Below are positions 18,939-28,005 of a DNA stretch of 64,000 nucleotides, piece after piece. A program made the translations under genes and the position numbers. The number at the start of each line of letters is the position of its first letter. Position 1 is the first letter of the stretch. This DNA comes from Neobacillus piezotolerans (GTDB lineage Bacteria; Bacillota; Bacilli; Bacillales; Cytobacillaceae): positions 372,001-436,000 of the forward strand of contig NZ_QNQT01000002.1 in NCBI RefSeq assembly GCF_003362805.1, written 5' to 3'. The notes below the pieces were generated by a model that did no database searches, was not told the origin of the DNA, and saw only the letters and a list, made by a program, of their open reading frames with translations.

Positions 18939-21398
18939 ATGAGGAATAAGGTTTTTATTTGTATAGTATTGTTGTTGTCAATGTTTACAGCTCCATTTTC
19001 TGCCGGCCAGGCGCAAGCCGCTACCGCCACTCCATATGTTAGCTGGGACGGGGCGCAGCTCGTGAAAGGCCAGATTGGCAGGGTAGATATTCTTAAGCCT
19101 ATAAATTTATGGAAAAAGGAAAATAATAAACTCACATTTGTCCGTGTCCTAAAGCCAGGGGAGCGATACCGGGTATATCAGTACAGTTCGGAATTTGGCG
19201 GGCAATACGGGGTTGGCGGGTCATATTTTGTAACGAAAATGGCTGGGTACGTAGAGTATAAAACTCCGTCGATTCATAAACTTAAGCTGGTGAATCCAGA
19301 GCTCTATGGAACGAAGCTTTCTATCGGGACAGTGACGGATGAGCAGTCAAAAGTCCTTGCCCCAGGGGTCACCCAGTCACAGCTTTCTGTCGACAGCTCC
19401 CGTGGTAAGCAGCAAATATATGTTCTTGGAGTCGACCAGCAGGCTTCACAAATCAAATTTGAAACAACGCTGGCAAAGGACCAAATGATTGGCTTTGAAA
19501 CGGTAAGTTCAATGGCCGCCCGAAACCAGGCCGATGAGCATTTTATTATCGGCGGCGTGAATGGCGACTATTTCGATTCGAATGGCGCGCCGACTGACCT
19601 GACCGTCCATAACGGGGAGCTTGTGACGACAAACAAAACCCCTGAAAATGAACGGACAATCTTCGGGGTCTCCCCTGAAGGAAAAGCGATGATCGGCAAT
19701 CCGGATATTACCCTCAGTTTAACGGTAAATGGACAAAATCCATATCTTATTGATTCGGTCAACAAGCGTCGCTTTGCGGACCATCTTGTTCTCTACACGC
19801 CATATTTCGCTTCTACAACAATGACGAACGAACTCGGTACGGAAGTTGTTCTGACGAATATTGAGGGCAAACTGAACGGGAATGGCACCGTCAAGGCTAC
19901 CGTAAAAGAAGTTGTCGTCGGCAAGGGAAGCGCACCGCTCGTTCCAGGTGAGATGGTCCTATCGGGGCATGCAAAGGGAAGTGAGTACCTGAAAGGCCTT
20001 GTTGCCGGCGATGTCGTCGAGATTAATCTCGCTTATAACAATCCGGACTGGGACAAGGTTGAACAGGCAATCGGGGGCAGGTATTACCTTGTTAAAAACG
20101 GAGTCGCGCAAACCCTTAATGTAGCTGGAGCGGCGCCAAGGACAGCAATCGGAATCAAGAAAGATGGATCGGTTTTCGTCATCGTCATTGACGGAAGGCA
20201 GACTGTAAGCGCCGGAGTCACCCTGACCGAAACTGCCAAAGTCATGAAAGATCTTGGGGCTGTCGAGGCGATGACATTTGACGGCGGCGGCTCATCCACC
20301 ATGGTTGCCAGGAATCCTGGCAATGCTGATGCGACCGTCATCAACTCGCCTTCGGATGGAAAAGAACGATATGTCGCCAATTCCCTGCTCATTGTTGGGT
20401 TGTGGAAAGCCGGCCCGCTTAATACACTGCTTCTCTCCACAAATAACTTGAAGCTGTTTGCGGGTGCGACATATAAAAATCTCGATATCACCGTACGCGG
20501 GCTTGATAAAAACAATAACCCGATTCCTGTAACGGACCCGCTCGCCTGGACTTCGACAATTGGAAGCTTCAACAGCGATGGGTCGTTTACCGCCGGCAAG
20601 ACGGCTGGAAAGGGCACGATTACCGCTTCAACAGGTACAATTAAAGCAAGTGCAAATGCCGAAATCGTCAATACACTTGACAGCATAAAACTTGCCAATC
20701 CGACTGTTATCGTTGAGAAAAATGGCTCCTTCCCGGTTCCTGCTTCAGGGTATCTTGCAGGCAAAAAAATCGTTGATGATCCTGCTGTATTCCAATACAA
20801 GCTTTCCTCACCGATCGGAACGGTTGACAAAGGAATCTTTAAGGCCGGTACTGTTGATGGCTCGACAACGGTAACAGTTTCATACGGTTCCGTTTCTGCG
20901 ACCTTCAATGTCATTGTCGGCAACCCGGGCTCCATCGTTGTCGAAAACTTTGAAGGAAGCCTGTCCGGATGGAAGGCAAGCGGAGCAAAGTTTAATTCTG
21001 TATCGATTGCACCGGAAAAGGTTTATGTCAAAACAGGGAGCCAATCACTTAAAGTGGCATACGACTTTATCGAAATGACGGGTACATCCGGTGTCTACGC
21101 AACTCCTCCGGCTTCAATTGAACTCCCGGGAGCTCCTGTTAAAATCGGCATGTGGGTTTATGGAGATGCGAAAGGCCATTGGCTGCGTTCCCAATTGAGG
21201 GATGCGGCAGGGACTGAAGTCCAACTCGATTTTACAAAGAATCTTGACTGGACCGGCTGGAAATTCGTCGAAGCCGAAATTCCAGCAGGTCTGAAAGCTC
21301 CATACAGGCTCGAAATGCCAGTCCGTTATATGGAAACGGATGATTTGAACAAAAACAAAGGCCAAATTTTTGTGGATGATATAACCGCGGTTTATTAA
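18939..21398 (+). CDS. Secreted phosphodiester glycosidase (NAGPA domain) with N-terminal surface module
   Basis: Predicted exo-acting glycosidase that cleaves sugar-1-phosphodiester bonds, as found in teichoic-acid or capsule-like polymers. Signal peptide residues 1-27; residues 32-118 are the shared module (WDGAQLVKGQIGR, KPGERYRVYQY, GVGGSYFVT, YKTPSIHKL). The NAGPA domain (about 150-490) has GGVNGDYFDSNGAP, GIKKDGSVFVIVIDGRQ and MTFDGGGSSTM, its substrate-site signatures. Two bacterial Ig-like segments (about 495-670) and a C-terminal carbohydrate-binding-like domain (VENFEGSLSGWKASG onward) complete it. AAGGGAGAG precedes ATG 18939. It is well placed to trim surface glycopolymers made by the neighbouring loci; the natural substrate is not known. 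Confidence 0.9.
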   Translation: MRNKVFICIVLLLSMFTAPFSAGQAQAATATPYVSWDGAQLVKGQIGRVDILKPINLWKKENNKLTFVRVLKPGERYRVYQYSSEFGGQYGVGGSYFVTKMAGYVEYKTPSIHKLKLVNPELYGTKLSIGTVTDEQSKVLAPGVTQSQLSVDSSRGKQQIYVLGVDQQASQIKFETTLAKDQMIGFETVSSMAARNQADEHFIIGGVNGDYFDSNGAPTDLTVHNGELVTTNKTPENERTIFGVSPEGKAMIGNPDITLSLTVNGQNPYLIDSVNKRRFADHLVLYTPYFASTTMTNELGTEVVLTNIEGKLNGNGTVKATVKEVVVGKGSAPLVPGEMVLSGHAKGSEYLKGLVAGDVVEINLAYNNPDWDKVEQAIGGRYYLVKNGVAQTLNVAGAAPRTAIGIKKDGSVFVIVIDGRQTVSAGVTLTETAKVMKDLGAVEAMTFDGGGSSTMVARNPGNADATVINSPSDGKERYVANSLLIVGLWKAGPLNTLLLSTNNLKLFAGATYKNLDITVRGLDKNNNPIPVTDPLAWTSTIGSFNSDGSFTAGKTAGKGTITASTGTIKASANAEIVNTLDSIKLANPTVIVEKNGSFPVPASGYLAGKKIVDDPAVFQYKLSSPIGTVDKGIFKAGTVDGSTTVTVSYGSVSATFNVIVGNPGSIVVENFEGSLSGWKASGAKFNSVSIAPEKVYVKTGSQSLKVAYDFIEMTGTSGVYATPPASIELPGAPVKIGMWVYGDAKGHWLRSQLRDAAGTEVQLDFTKNLDWTGWKFVEAEIPAGLKAPYRLEMPVRYMETDDLNKNKGQIFVDDITAVY

Positions 21399-21410
21399 TC
21401 ATAAAAGACT

Positions 21411-21448
21411 AAAGGCCTCTGCAAGATTTGCAGAGGCCTTTGATTTTT
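21411..21448 (+). terminator. Terminator after the glycosidase gene
   Basis: AAAGGCCTCTGCAA and TTGCAGAGGCCTTT form an almost uninterrupted stem, followed by GATTTTTG. Confidence 0.92.
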
Positions 21449-21785
21449 GTATAAAGGTATAATGACGTTTGACCAGTGTAACATAGGGAATCTACATTAT
21501 AAGCGGCATTACCTTTACAGGCATTTTTATCAACCTGAAAAGTATATTTTTGCTATTTTACCAGCAATACTATATTGCTACCCAGGGCACAAATTACTAT
21601 GCTAAAAGCAGGAGATTGCAAACGGATGTTTGCAGTTTATAGGCCTTTATGATAATAATAAGATGATACGTTTACAATTTTGTTAATATTGATTATGCTA
21701 AAAAAGCATATTCGATACTATATACCTATTATTTTTTGTGTTTGTGTCTATTTATCTTTGGGAGCTGGAGGGAGTATTTTTAGCA
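21449..21785. other. AT-rich intergenic region with one small inverted repeat
   Basis: No gene is seen in these 337 bases. TGCAAAC at 21617 and GTTTGCA at 21628 form a perfect 7-base inverted repeat around GGAT, which could be an operator or a small hairpin in a leader transcript. I could not match the region to a known riboswitch. Confidence 0.35.
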
Positions 21786-22193
21786 ATGGAACACTTAAAT
21801 GGTCAAAATGAGCTATTGGAAGAATTGAAGGAAAACCCTCCGAAAATTATTGGAGGATATAAAAAACAAGGATGGGCAGTCAAGTCATTGGACAAAATCA
21901 GCAATGATCCGGTGGAAAAAGAGGAAGATGGAACGATAATGGCCAAAGCGGTGCTGGAATCGAGTGATCTATCGTATTATCCGGCATTCCTTCATCTGCA
22001 CCCAAAGAAAAAAGGCCAAATTCTTGGAGTTTATTTTATAGCGGAAAGCAAAGACCAGTACGATCTTATTCCGTTTGAGCTTGCAAAGGAATTTATTGAT
22101 AAATCGGACGGGGAACTTCTCCCATTCAGATACCGGACAATTGAAAAAGTTGAAGGCGATGAATTCCAGAAAAACTGGCCGGAATTCAGCTGA
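21786..22193 (+). CDS. Conserved-looking cytosolic protein of unknown function
   Basis: A 135-residue acidic protein without signal peptide or membrane segment; I do not recognise the family. ATG 21786 is used because GGAGGGAG lies 11 bases upstream; an upstream in-frame ATG at 21738 would add a hydrophobic stretch with no ribosome site. It begins MEHLNGQNELLEELKENPP and contains GYKKQGWAVKSLDKI and LHPKKKGQILGVYFIAES, suggesting a small alpha/beta fold. It is the only small cytosolic protein inside the surface locus, with its own terminator. A regulatory or chaperone role for the secreted neighbours is possible but not shown. Confidence 0.7.
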   Translation: MEHLNGQNELLEELKENPPKIIGGYKKQGWAVKSLDKISNDPVEKEEDGTIMAKAVLESSDLSYYPAFLHLHPKKKGQILGVYFIAESKDQYDLIPFELAKEFIDKSDGELLPFRYRTIEKVEGDEFQKNWPEFS

Positions 22194-22197
22194 CTAA

Positions 22198-22230
22198 AAG
22201 GTAGGCCCTGTATAGCGCCTGCCTTTTTAT
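22198..22230 (+). terminator. Terminator after the 135-residue protein gene
   Basis: AAGGTAGGC pairs with GCCTGCCTT with one mismatch, followed by TTTATTTTG. Confidence 0.75.
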
Positions 22231-22280
22231 TTTGTCTGCAATCTATCTTTTTCCCCAATTTCGACCTCTTTCAAACCCGT

Positions 22281-22297
22281 TGTAATCAAATTGTAAT
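22281..22297 (+). promoter_or_regulatory. WalR (YycF) binding box
   Basis: TGTAATCAAATTGTAAT is a perfect match to TGTWAH-N5-TGTWAH, the operator of the essential WalR response regulator. It stands 129 bases upstream of an NlpC/P60 cell-wall peptidase, the classic WalR target type. A weaker second copy (TGTAAC-N5-TGTAAG) lies at 22356-22372, close to a TATACT -10 element at 22345. Confidence 0.65.
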
Positions 22298-22425
22298 AAA
22301 AAACAGTAATTTGTAAAACGGGTGAAATAGACTCTCGCAATCTCCTATACTAAAATGTAACTATGTTGTAAGTATTTACATAATTTTCGCAAAAACGACA
22401 AAGAGAGACTTTTCGGGGGTTGCTG

Positions 22426-23100
22426 ATGAAAAAGGTTAGAAATTTGCTAGGTTTACTATTGTTCATCATAACTTTGTTAACTTCAGGCCAAGGAAAAGCC
22501 GAAGCTGCGGAAATTGCAGATTTAACAGATTATGCCCAAAAATTTGTAGGCGTTCCATATAAATGGGGCGGCACGACACCTTCCGGGTTTGATTGTTCGG
22601 GGTATGTCTCCTATGTATATAGCGAATTTGGAGTTGAGCTTCCAAGGACGAGCGCGGATCAATTCGCGCAAGGCGACAAAATAGAGGCGTCTGACAGGGT
22701 TCCGGGCGACCTGTTATTCTTTACAACCTACAAGGCGGGCCCTTCCCATTCCGGAATCTATCTCGGAGACAATAAGTTCATTCATGCCTCACCAAAGGGA
22801 ATCCAGATTGCCAGCCTGAATGACAGCTATTACAAGAATAGGTACCTTGGCGCAAGAAGATACATACAGCCCGCTCCCATGAAGGAAGGGCAAATCGGAA
22901 CGGTTTACATAAAGAAGAAAGTGAACCTTTGGCAGCGTGACGAAAACGGCAAATTAAAGGAAGTAAAGGTCCTTAATCCAGGTGAAACATACCGTGTATA
23001 TGGAAGTGATTCTCTGTACGGGGGACAATTCAATCTTGGATCGCAGCTTTTTATCACCAACATTCCAACCCATATCGAGTTTAAGCCGGCCGGCAATTAA
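22426..23100 (+). CDS. Secreted NlpC/P60 endopeptidase with C-terminal divergent surface module
   Basis: Predicted to cut the gamma-D-glutamyl-diamino acid bond in peptidoglycan stem peptides. A signal peptide (MKKVRNLLG to AEAA, about 27 residues) is followed by the catalytic domain at about 32-145: PYKWGGTTPSGFDCSGYVSY with the nucleophile Cys, and SHSGIYLGDNKFIHAS with the His. Residues 149-224 are a shorter copy of the shared module: EGQIGTVYI, KVNLWQR, NPGETYRVYG. It lacks the leading Trp-x-Gly and the trailing TPSKxKL. ATG 22426 is preferred over TTG 22420. The upstream WalR box suggests control by cell-wall state. Confidence 0.92.
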   Translation: MKKVRNLLGLLLFIITLLTSGQGKAEAAEIADLTDYAQKFVGVPYKWGGTTPSGFDCSGYVSYVYSEFGVELPRTSADQFAQGDKIEASDRVPGDLLFFTTYKAGPSHSGIYLGDNKFIHASPKGIQIASLNDSYYKNRYLGARRYIQPAPMKEGQIGTVYIKKKVNLWQRDENGKLKEVKVLNPGETYRVYGSDSLYGGQFNLGSQLFITNIPTHIEFKPAGN

Positions 23101-23108
23101 ATAGAACC

Positions 23109-23147
23109 AAAAGCCTCCTACCATGAATATAGGAGGCTTTTATTTTG
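23109..23147 (+). terminator. Terminator after the NlpC/P60 gene
   Basis: AAAGCCTCCTA and TAGGAGGCTTT form an 11-base stem with a 10-base loop, then TATTTTG. Confidence 0.92.
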
Positions 23148-23155
23148 GGGATCTA

Positions 23156-23191
23156 ATAGAAAAAACAGCCCCCAAATCCAAAGGGGGCTGT
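23156..23191 (-). terminator. Terminator of the secA2-slaP operon
   Basis: On the minus strand ACAGCCCCC and GGGGGCTGT form a perfect 9-base stem followed by TTTTTT. It lies a few bases after the slaP stop. Confidence 0.93.
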
Positions 23192-23197
23192 CACATC

Positions 23198-24082
23198 TTA
23201 TTGTCCCTGATTCGGCATGAAAACCTTCCAGCTCGACAGATCAGGATTTTCTTTTAAGATAAGCTCCTTAGGGAATACGAATGTCCACGGGCGTGCTGAA
23301 TTGGGTTTGACTTTAAAATCGTCTAGTTTAAATCCGCCTTTTGCCACAGCTTCACCTGAGGCATCCTCTACGGCCAGCGGGATTTGTTCGAATTGCAACT
23401 CTTTCTGGCTGCCATTCCTGATTAGGAGTGTTACAGCAAGCTTGCCTTCGTTAAGGAATTTTGCTTCCAGGCCAACAACATTTATTTCGTTCGGCCCTAG
23501 TTTCGGCAGCCCGGCAACGATATTCTCAAGTTGCTCTTTTTGAGCCGGAGCAAGTTGTTCCTCCCAGCTTGGGGCAAGGTCCAGTTTATGGGAGGCATCA
23601 TGCTGCTTGATTTCAAAGGCGATACTCCAGCCTTCTTCCGGGATTGTTTCCCCCAGCTTATCCCCTTCTTCGAATAAAAATCTCCAAGGCATACTTGAAC
23701 GGGCGGGGATTTCGCCAATCGTATCGAGAGAGAAGTTCCTCTTTGCGACAGCCTGGCCTTCTCCATCGAGCAGGATCAGGTCGATTGCTTCAAACCGGAT
23801 TGGCTTGTCCAATGAATTTCGAAGGAAAGCCACCACAACAAAGCCATCATTATAATTCAGCAGCTTGATTCCCTTTATGGAAATCTGGTTTGGTTTTAGC
23901 GCGGGAAGCTGCTTATGCTGAAACATATATACATACCGTTCCGAATTCGTCAGTTCCCAGTCGGGATGGAAGACGAGGCTGGTTTCGACAAACTCCTCAT
24001 CCCCGTTTGTTCCCGCAGCTTCCTCTGTGACTGAATTACTCGTAATCTCGGTTTCTTCTTCTTTTTTTCCAAATAAGGCCAT
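23198..24082 (-). CDS. slaP: Accessory Sec system S-layer assembly protein SlaP
   Basis: In Bacillus anthracis SlaP is the cytosolic partner of SecA2 and is needed for efficient secretion of S-layer proteins. This 294-residue protein has no signal peptide, an acidic low-complexity N terminus (about 1-32), and two copies of the same beta-rich domain of about 120 residues. Each copy carries a matching core: LPALKPNQISIKGIKLLNYN in the first and LPKLGPNEINVVGLEAKFLN in the second, each followed by a strand ending in WRFLF or WTFVF. This internal duplication is typical of the family. It starts 21 bases after the secA2 stop with a GGGGG-type ribosome site, and a terminator follows, so the two genes form an operon. 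Confidence 0.88.
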   Translation of the reverse strand: MALFGKKEEETEITSNSVTEEAAGTNGDEEFVETSLVFHPDWELTNSERYVYMFQHKQLPALKPNQISIKGIKLLNYNDGFVVVAFLRNSLDKPIRFEAIDLILLDGEGQAVAKRNFSLDTIGEIPARSSMPWRFLFEEGDKLGETIPEEGWSIAFEIKQHDASHKLDLAPSWEEQLAPAQKEQLENIVAGLPKLGPNEINVVGLEAKFLNEGKLAVTLLIRNGSQKELQFEQIPLAVEDASGEAVAKGGFKLDDFKVKPNSARPWTFVFPKELILKENPDLSSWKVFMPNQGQ

Positions 24083-24103
24083 CGGTATTATGTCCCCCTA
24101 GCG

Positions 24104-26476
24104 TCATTCCGGTTTGAACCTGTTTTGGCTCTTGATGTATTCGATAAACCGTATGGTTACACCGGATTCAATTGCAAATAAGAGTTCGTTGAATTCACGG
24201 AGTGCGTCAAATTCAAACAAGCGGTACGGGTCCTCCTGGCTGTAGCCCCTCAGGCCGACTCCGTCCTTGTATTGAGTCATCACTACAAGATGCTGGATCC
24301 AGTTCATGTCGATCATTTGCAAAAGGAAGATTTTAAGCTGTTTGCCTAAATCCTCATCTTCTTGAAGCGAAAGAATTTCTTTCTCGAGTACTGCGTATTC
24401 CTCCATCATCCTCGCAAGAATTTCTTCACGGGAGAAATCCTCAATATCTTCTATATTAATATCGAAATGGATGAATACGAAACGTAATTCTTCAATAAGC
24501 CCCTTCAGATTCCAGCTGGCGGTGTTTTCTTCATTATCAAGACAGTATTTGTCCACGACCGAGTTGATATAGTTCTTTATATATCCTGTAACTTCCGGGA
24601 AAATTTCCTGCGGGTCGGCTTTTAGGACCCGATCGCGCATCGAGTAAATGATCTTGCTCTGGCTATCCAGGACATTGTCGAGCTTGAGGATATGCTTCCT
24701 CGAAGAATGGTGTGCGTATTCGACTGTCTGCTGGACCTTGAGTACGAATTTATGCGGGTCCGGTGACAGGACCAGACCGGTTTCATCCGTTTTGACTTTC
24801 TTGAGATAGCGTTCCATCTGTTCTTCATCGTAATAGATGAAAAGGTCGTCCTCCAGGGAAATTATGAAAAGGGAGGAACCTGGATCCCCTTGGCGTCCCG
24901 AACGTCCCCTGAGCTGCATGTCAATCCGGAAGCTTTCGTGCCGCTCAGTCCCGATGATATGAAGTCCGCCCAGCTCCTTGACGCCCGGTCCAAGGACGAT
25001 ATCCGTTCCACGGCCGGCCATATTGGTCGCGATCATGATTTGGCCCTTTTGGCCGGCGGTCTGGATGATCGCTGCCTCGTCTTCTTCCGTTTTTGCATTC
25101 AGGATCCGATGTGTGATCCGTTTTTCTTTTAGATGCTTTGACAATGTCTCTGACTGTTCGATCGAGGTTGTCCCAATCAGGATAGGTCTCCCGGTTGCGT
25201 GGACTGTTTGGACCTCTTCTATAATGCGGCGCATTTTCGATTTTTTATCCCTGTAGATAAGGTCATCCATATCAATTCTTTGGACAGGACGGTTCGGCGG
25301 GACGGAAACAACATGCAGGTCGTATGTTTCAAAAAATTCTTCCTTGGAAGGGGTCGCACTCCCCGTCATTCCGCAAAGCTTGTCATACATCCGGAAGTAG
25401 TTCTGGATGGTGATGGTCGCCTGTGATTCGTTTTCTTCCGTAATTTCAAGGCCTTCCTTCGCTTCAAGCGCCTGGTGGAGCCCTTCGCTGAAAGTCCTGC
25501 CCTCCATGATGCGGCCGGTGAATTTGTCGATTAGGGCGATTTTTCCATCCTTGACGATGTAATCGACATCCAACTTCATGGTGAACGCCGCTTTTAACGA
25601 CTGGACAACATTATGGAGAAGGTCCTGGTGCTCGGCGTCATAAAGGTTCGCAATGCCAAACGCCTTCTCGACCTTTGTTGCGCCATCGTCCTTCAGGTAG
25701 ATTTGCTTTGTTTCAGAAAACAGCTCATAGTCGGAATCGGCTTTAAATGTTTTCATCAATTCCGCTGTAATGTAAAATAAGTCGGCACCGTGGCTTGATT
25801 TATTGGCGATGATGAGCGGAGTCCGCGCTTCATCGATTAGAATACTGTCAATTTCGTCGACAATCGCATAATGGTGCGGCCTTTGAACTTTGTCGTTTAT
25901 ATTGAACACCATATTGTCGCGCAGATAATCAAACCCAAACTCCGTACCCGTTCCATATGTAATATGGGCGGCATAGGCCTCCCGTTTGGCTTGGGGCGTC
26001 ATTTCGGAAATATTCAGGCCGACTTTAAGGCCGAGGAATTCATGGACCTTGCCCATTTGTTCAAAGTCACGCTTTGCCAGATATTCATTCGCTGTAATGA
26101 TGTGGACGCCCTTGTTCTCGAGTCCGTGAAGATAGCTTGGCAGCGTCGCCACAAGGGTTTTTCCTTCACCTGTTTGCATTTCGGCGATGCTTCCTTCGTG
26201 AAGGACGAGGCCGCCGATCAGCTGGACGTCAAAATGCCGAAGCCCCAGGACGCGTTTAGCTGCTTCCCGGACTACGGCGAAAGCTTCTGCCTTTATATCG
26301 TCAAGGGTTTTCCCTTTTTCCAGTTCTTCCATGAAAAATTCAGTTTTGTTTTTTAATTCCTCATCACTGAGGCTTTCGAAGTGTTTTTCAAATCCGTTGA
26401 TTTTATCGACAATTTTCGATAAACGCTTGATTTCCCGGCTGCTGTCACTGAACAGCATTTTAACCTTGGCTAGCAT
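24104..26476 (-). CDS. secA2: Accessory Sec translocase ATPase SecA2 (Bacillus type)
   Basis: An ATP-driven motor that pushes a subset of preproteins through the SecYEG channel. Walker A is MQTGEGKT (residues 100-107), followed by the preprotein cross-linking domain, the second helicase half with [12 protein letters not shown] and [13 protein letters not shown], and the helical scaffold. At 790 residues it is shorter than housekeeping SecA (about 840) and lacks the C-terminal Cys-rich zinc motif and linker, which identifies it as the accessory form. Adjacent slaP supports the B. anthracis-type system, which has no SecY2. AGGAG lies about 8 bases before ATG 26476. No SLH-domain S-layer protein is in the window, so its clients here may be the module-bearing proteins. 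Confidence 0.92.
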   Translation of the reverse strand: MLAKVKMLFSDSSREIKRLSKIVDKINGFEKHFESLSDEELKNKTEFFMEELEKGKTLDDIKAEAFAVVREAAKRVLGLRHFDVQLIGGLVLHEGSIAEMQTGEGKTLVATLPSYLHGLENKGVHIITANEYLAKRDFEQMGKVHEFLGLKVGLNISEMTPQAKREAYAAHITYGTGTEFGFDYLRDNMVFNINDKVQRPHHYAIVDEIDSILIDEARTPLIIANKSSHGADLFYITAELMKTFKADSDYELFSETKQIYLKDDGATKVEKAFGIANLYDAEHQDLLHNVVQSLKAAFTMKLDVDYIVKDGKIALIDKFTGRIMEGRTFSEGLHQALEAKEGLEITEENESQATITIQNYFRMYDKLCGMTGSATPSKEEFFETYDLHVVSVPPNRPVQRIDMDDLIYRDKKSKMRRIIEEVQTVHATGRPILIGTTSIEQSETLSKHLKEKRITHRILNAKTEEDEAAIIQTAGQKGQIMIATNMAGRGTDIVLGPGVKELGGLHIIGTERHESFRIDMQLRGRSGRQGDPGSSLFIISLEDDLFIYYDEEQMERYLKKVKTDETGLVLSPDPHKFVLKVQQTVEYAHHSSRKHILKLDNVLDSQSKIIYSMRDRVLKADPQEIFPEVTGYIKNYINSVVDKYCLDNEENTASWNLKGLIEELRFVFIHFDINIEDIEDFSREEILARMMEEYAVLEKEILSLQEDEDLGKQLKIFLLQMIDMNWIQHLVVMTQYKDGVGLRGYSQEDPYRLFEFDALREFNELLFAIESGVTIRFIEYIKSQNRFKPE

Positions 26477-26515
26477 ATTTTTCGCTCCTGTGTAGATATA
26501 GAATGGTCTAGTCGC

Positions 26516-26524
26516 ATTATATCA
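26516..26524 (-). promoter_or_regulatory. Extended -10 promoter of secA2-slaP
   Basis: On the minus strand the sequence reads TGATATAAT, a perfect extended -10 element 40 bases before the secA2 start. No good -35 is present. Confidence 0.55.
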
Positions 26525-26750
26525 TACATAGGAAGGAAATGGTCGAAAACGGGCAAAGGGATAATTTCCCATGTGGAATGAAGCTTTTTGGGGCAATTTG
26601 AAACTTATCCTGAGGAGATAACGTCTCAATAAGGAGAAAGGCACAGTTTCGGAGCAGGGAGGGCGGGTAATATAAGGAAAGCAGGCAGACTATTTTACTA
26701 ACTAGTTTGCCATACAGGTTCCATCATGATTCATCCCAATTAAAAAATCA

Positions 26751-26778
26751 TTGCGTAACCTGTTGGATGTGTTACGAT
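26751..26778 (+). promoter_or_regulatory. Promoter of tagO
   Basis: TTGCGT at 26751 and TACGAT at 26773 are 16 bases apart, and the -10 carries an upstream TG extension. It is 48 bases before the tagO start. The rest of the 350-base region between secA2 and tagO shows no gene. Confidence 0.55.
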
Positions 26779-26826
26779 AGGATTGATTGGGAGACACTAA
26801 AACAAACCTATCAAAGGTGATGATGA

Positions 26827-27906
26827 ATGTACACACAAGCTATCCTGGCTTTTTTTGCCGCATTGATAACTGTCCTGGTCCTTACGCCGCTTGTCATTAA
26901 ATTCGCTGTTTGGTTTGGAGCAATCGACAAGCCAAATGAACGGAAAGTCCATCAAAAAATCATGCCCCGCCTTGGCGGGCTTGCCATATTCCTTGGAGTA
27001 ATCGCCGGCTATCTCGCAGGCGGCCTTTATGAACAAAAAGTAAACACAATCAGTGTCGGGGCAATCCTGATCATCCTGATTGGGATCCTTGATGATAAAT
27101 ACGAACTTTCCGCAAAAACAAAATTCGCCGGGCAACTCATCGTTGCCGCGCTTATTCTCGCAAGCGGGCTGAAAATTGATCTTGTTACGATACCGTATAT
27201 CGGCAGCTTTGAATTGGGGCTGTGGAGTTATCCTGTAACAATTTTCTGGATCGTAGCCATTACGAACGCCATCAACCTGATCGATGGGCTTGACGGCCTC
27301 TCCGCGGGGGTGTCCGCGATTGGCATCGCCACGATCGCCATCATGGCCGCTCTGGCTGGAAAGGTGCTTATTTTTACCCTTTCCCTAATCCTTCTAGGAA
27401 GCATCATTGGCTTCCTGTTCTATAATTTCCACCCGGCGAAAATATTCATGGGGGACACAGGCGCATTGTTCCTCGGCTATTCGATATCGATATTATCGCT
27501 GCTTGGGCTATACAAAAGCGTTACGCTGTTCAGTTTCCTTGTCCCGATTATTATACTCGGGGTTCCGGTATTTGATACCACGTTTGCCATAATCCGGCGA
27601 ATTGTCAATAAAAAACCGATTTCCGCGCCGGATAAATCGCACCTTCACCACAGGCTGCTCGAGCTGGGCTTGTCGCATCGGAACACAGTGCTGGCGATTT
27701 ATGCGTTTGGCATTTTGTTCAGCGCGGCTGCGGTCCTTCTGTCCGAGTCGACACTATGGGGTTCGATATTCATCATTTTCGGCCTACTTGTTATTACGGA
27801 AGTAATTGCCGAGGTTATCGGGATTGTCCATGTTAAGTACAAGCCCATATTGGGGCTCTTTAAAAAGCTGACCCAAAAAAGGCCGGTTGGCGGAAGGCGC
27901 TACTAA
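26827..27906 (+). CDS. tagO: Undecaprenyl-phosphate GlcNAc-1-phosphate transferase
   Basis: This polytopic membrane enzyme links GlcNAc-1-phosphate from UDP-GlcNAc to undecaprenyl phosphate, the first step of wall teichoic acid and often of teichuronic acid synthesis. About ten hydrophobic segments are present. Family motifs are ERKVHQKIMPRLGG near residue 40, IGILDDKYELSAKTKF near 85 with the Asp pair, NAINLIDGLDGL near 150, FMGDTGALFLGY near 210 and the cytosolic HLHHRLLELGLSH loop near 275. Length (359) is typical. AAAGGTGATG precedes the ATG. In B. subtilis tagO also neighbours the teichuronic acid genes and yvyE, so the position is conserved. A terminator follows. Confidence 0.95.
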   Translation: MYTQAILAFFAALITVLVLTPLVIKFAVWFGAIDKPNERKVHQKIMPRLGGLAIFLGVIAGYLAGGLYEQKVNTISVGAILIILIGILDDKYELSAKTKFAGQLIVAALILASGLKIDLVTIPYIGSFELGLWSYPVTIFWIVAITNAINLIDGLDGLSAGVSAIGIATIAIMAALAGKVLIFTLSLILLGSIIGFLFYNFHPAKIFMGDTGALFLGYSISILSLLGLYKSVTLFSFLVPIIILGVPVFDTTFAIIRRIVNKKPISAPDKSHLHHRLLELGLSHRNTVLAIYAFGILFSAAAVLLSESTLWGSIFIIFGLLVITEVIAEVIGIVHVKYKPILGLFKKLTQKRPVGGRRY

Positions 27907-28005
27907 TCCTTTTGCTTATTGCCGCTGAACATTTTTGCACAGAAGCGGCTGTCCGGTAATTAAAACGAATATCAAGGCTTCCAGCAACTTGCAAGCCTGT
28001 CCGGG

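Noticed and set aside
21449-21785. Possible cyclic-dinucleotide riboswitch before the 135-residue protein gene
   Set aside because: Only one small inverted repeat is present, and none of the conserved junction motifs of the known classes were found.
24104-26476. Housekeeping SecA
   Set aside because: The C-terminal zinc motif is missing, the length is short, and slaP is next to it, so the accessory SecA2 is the better call.
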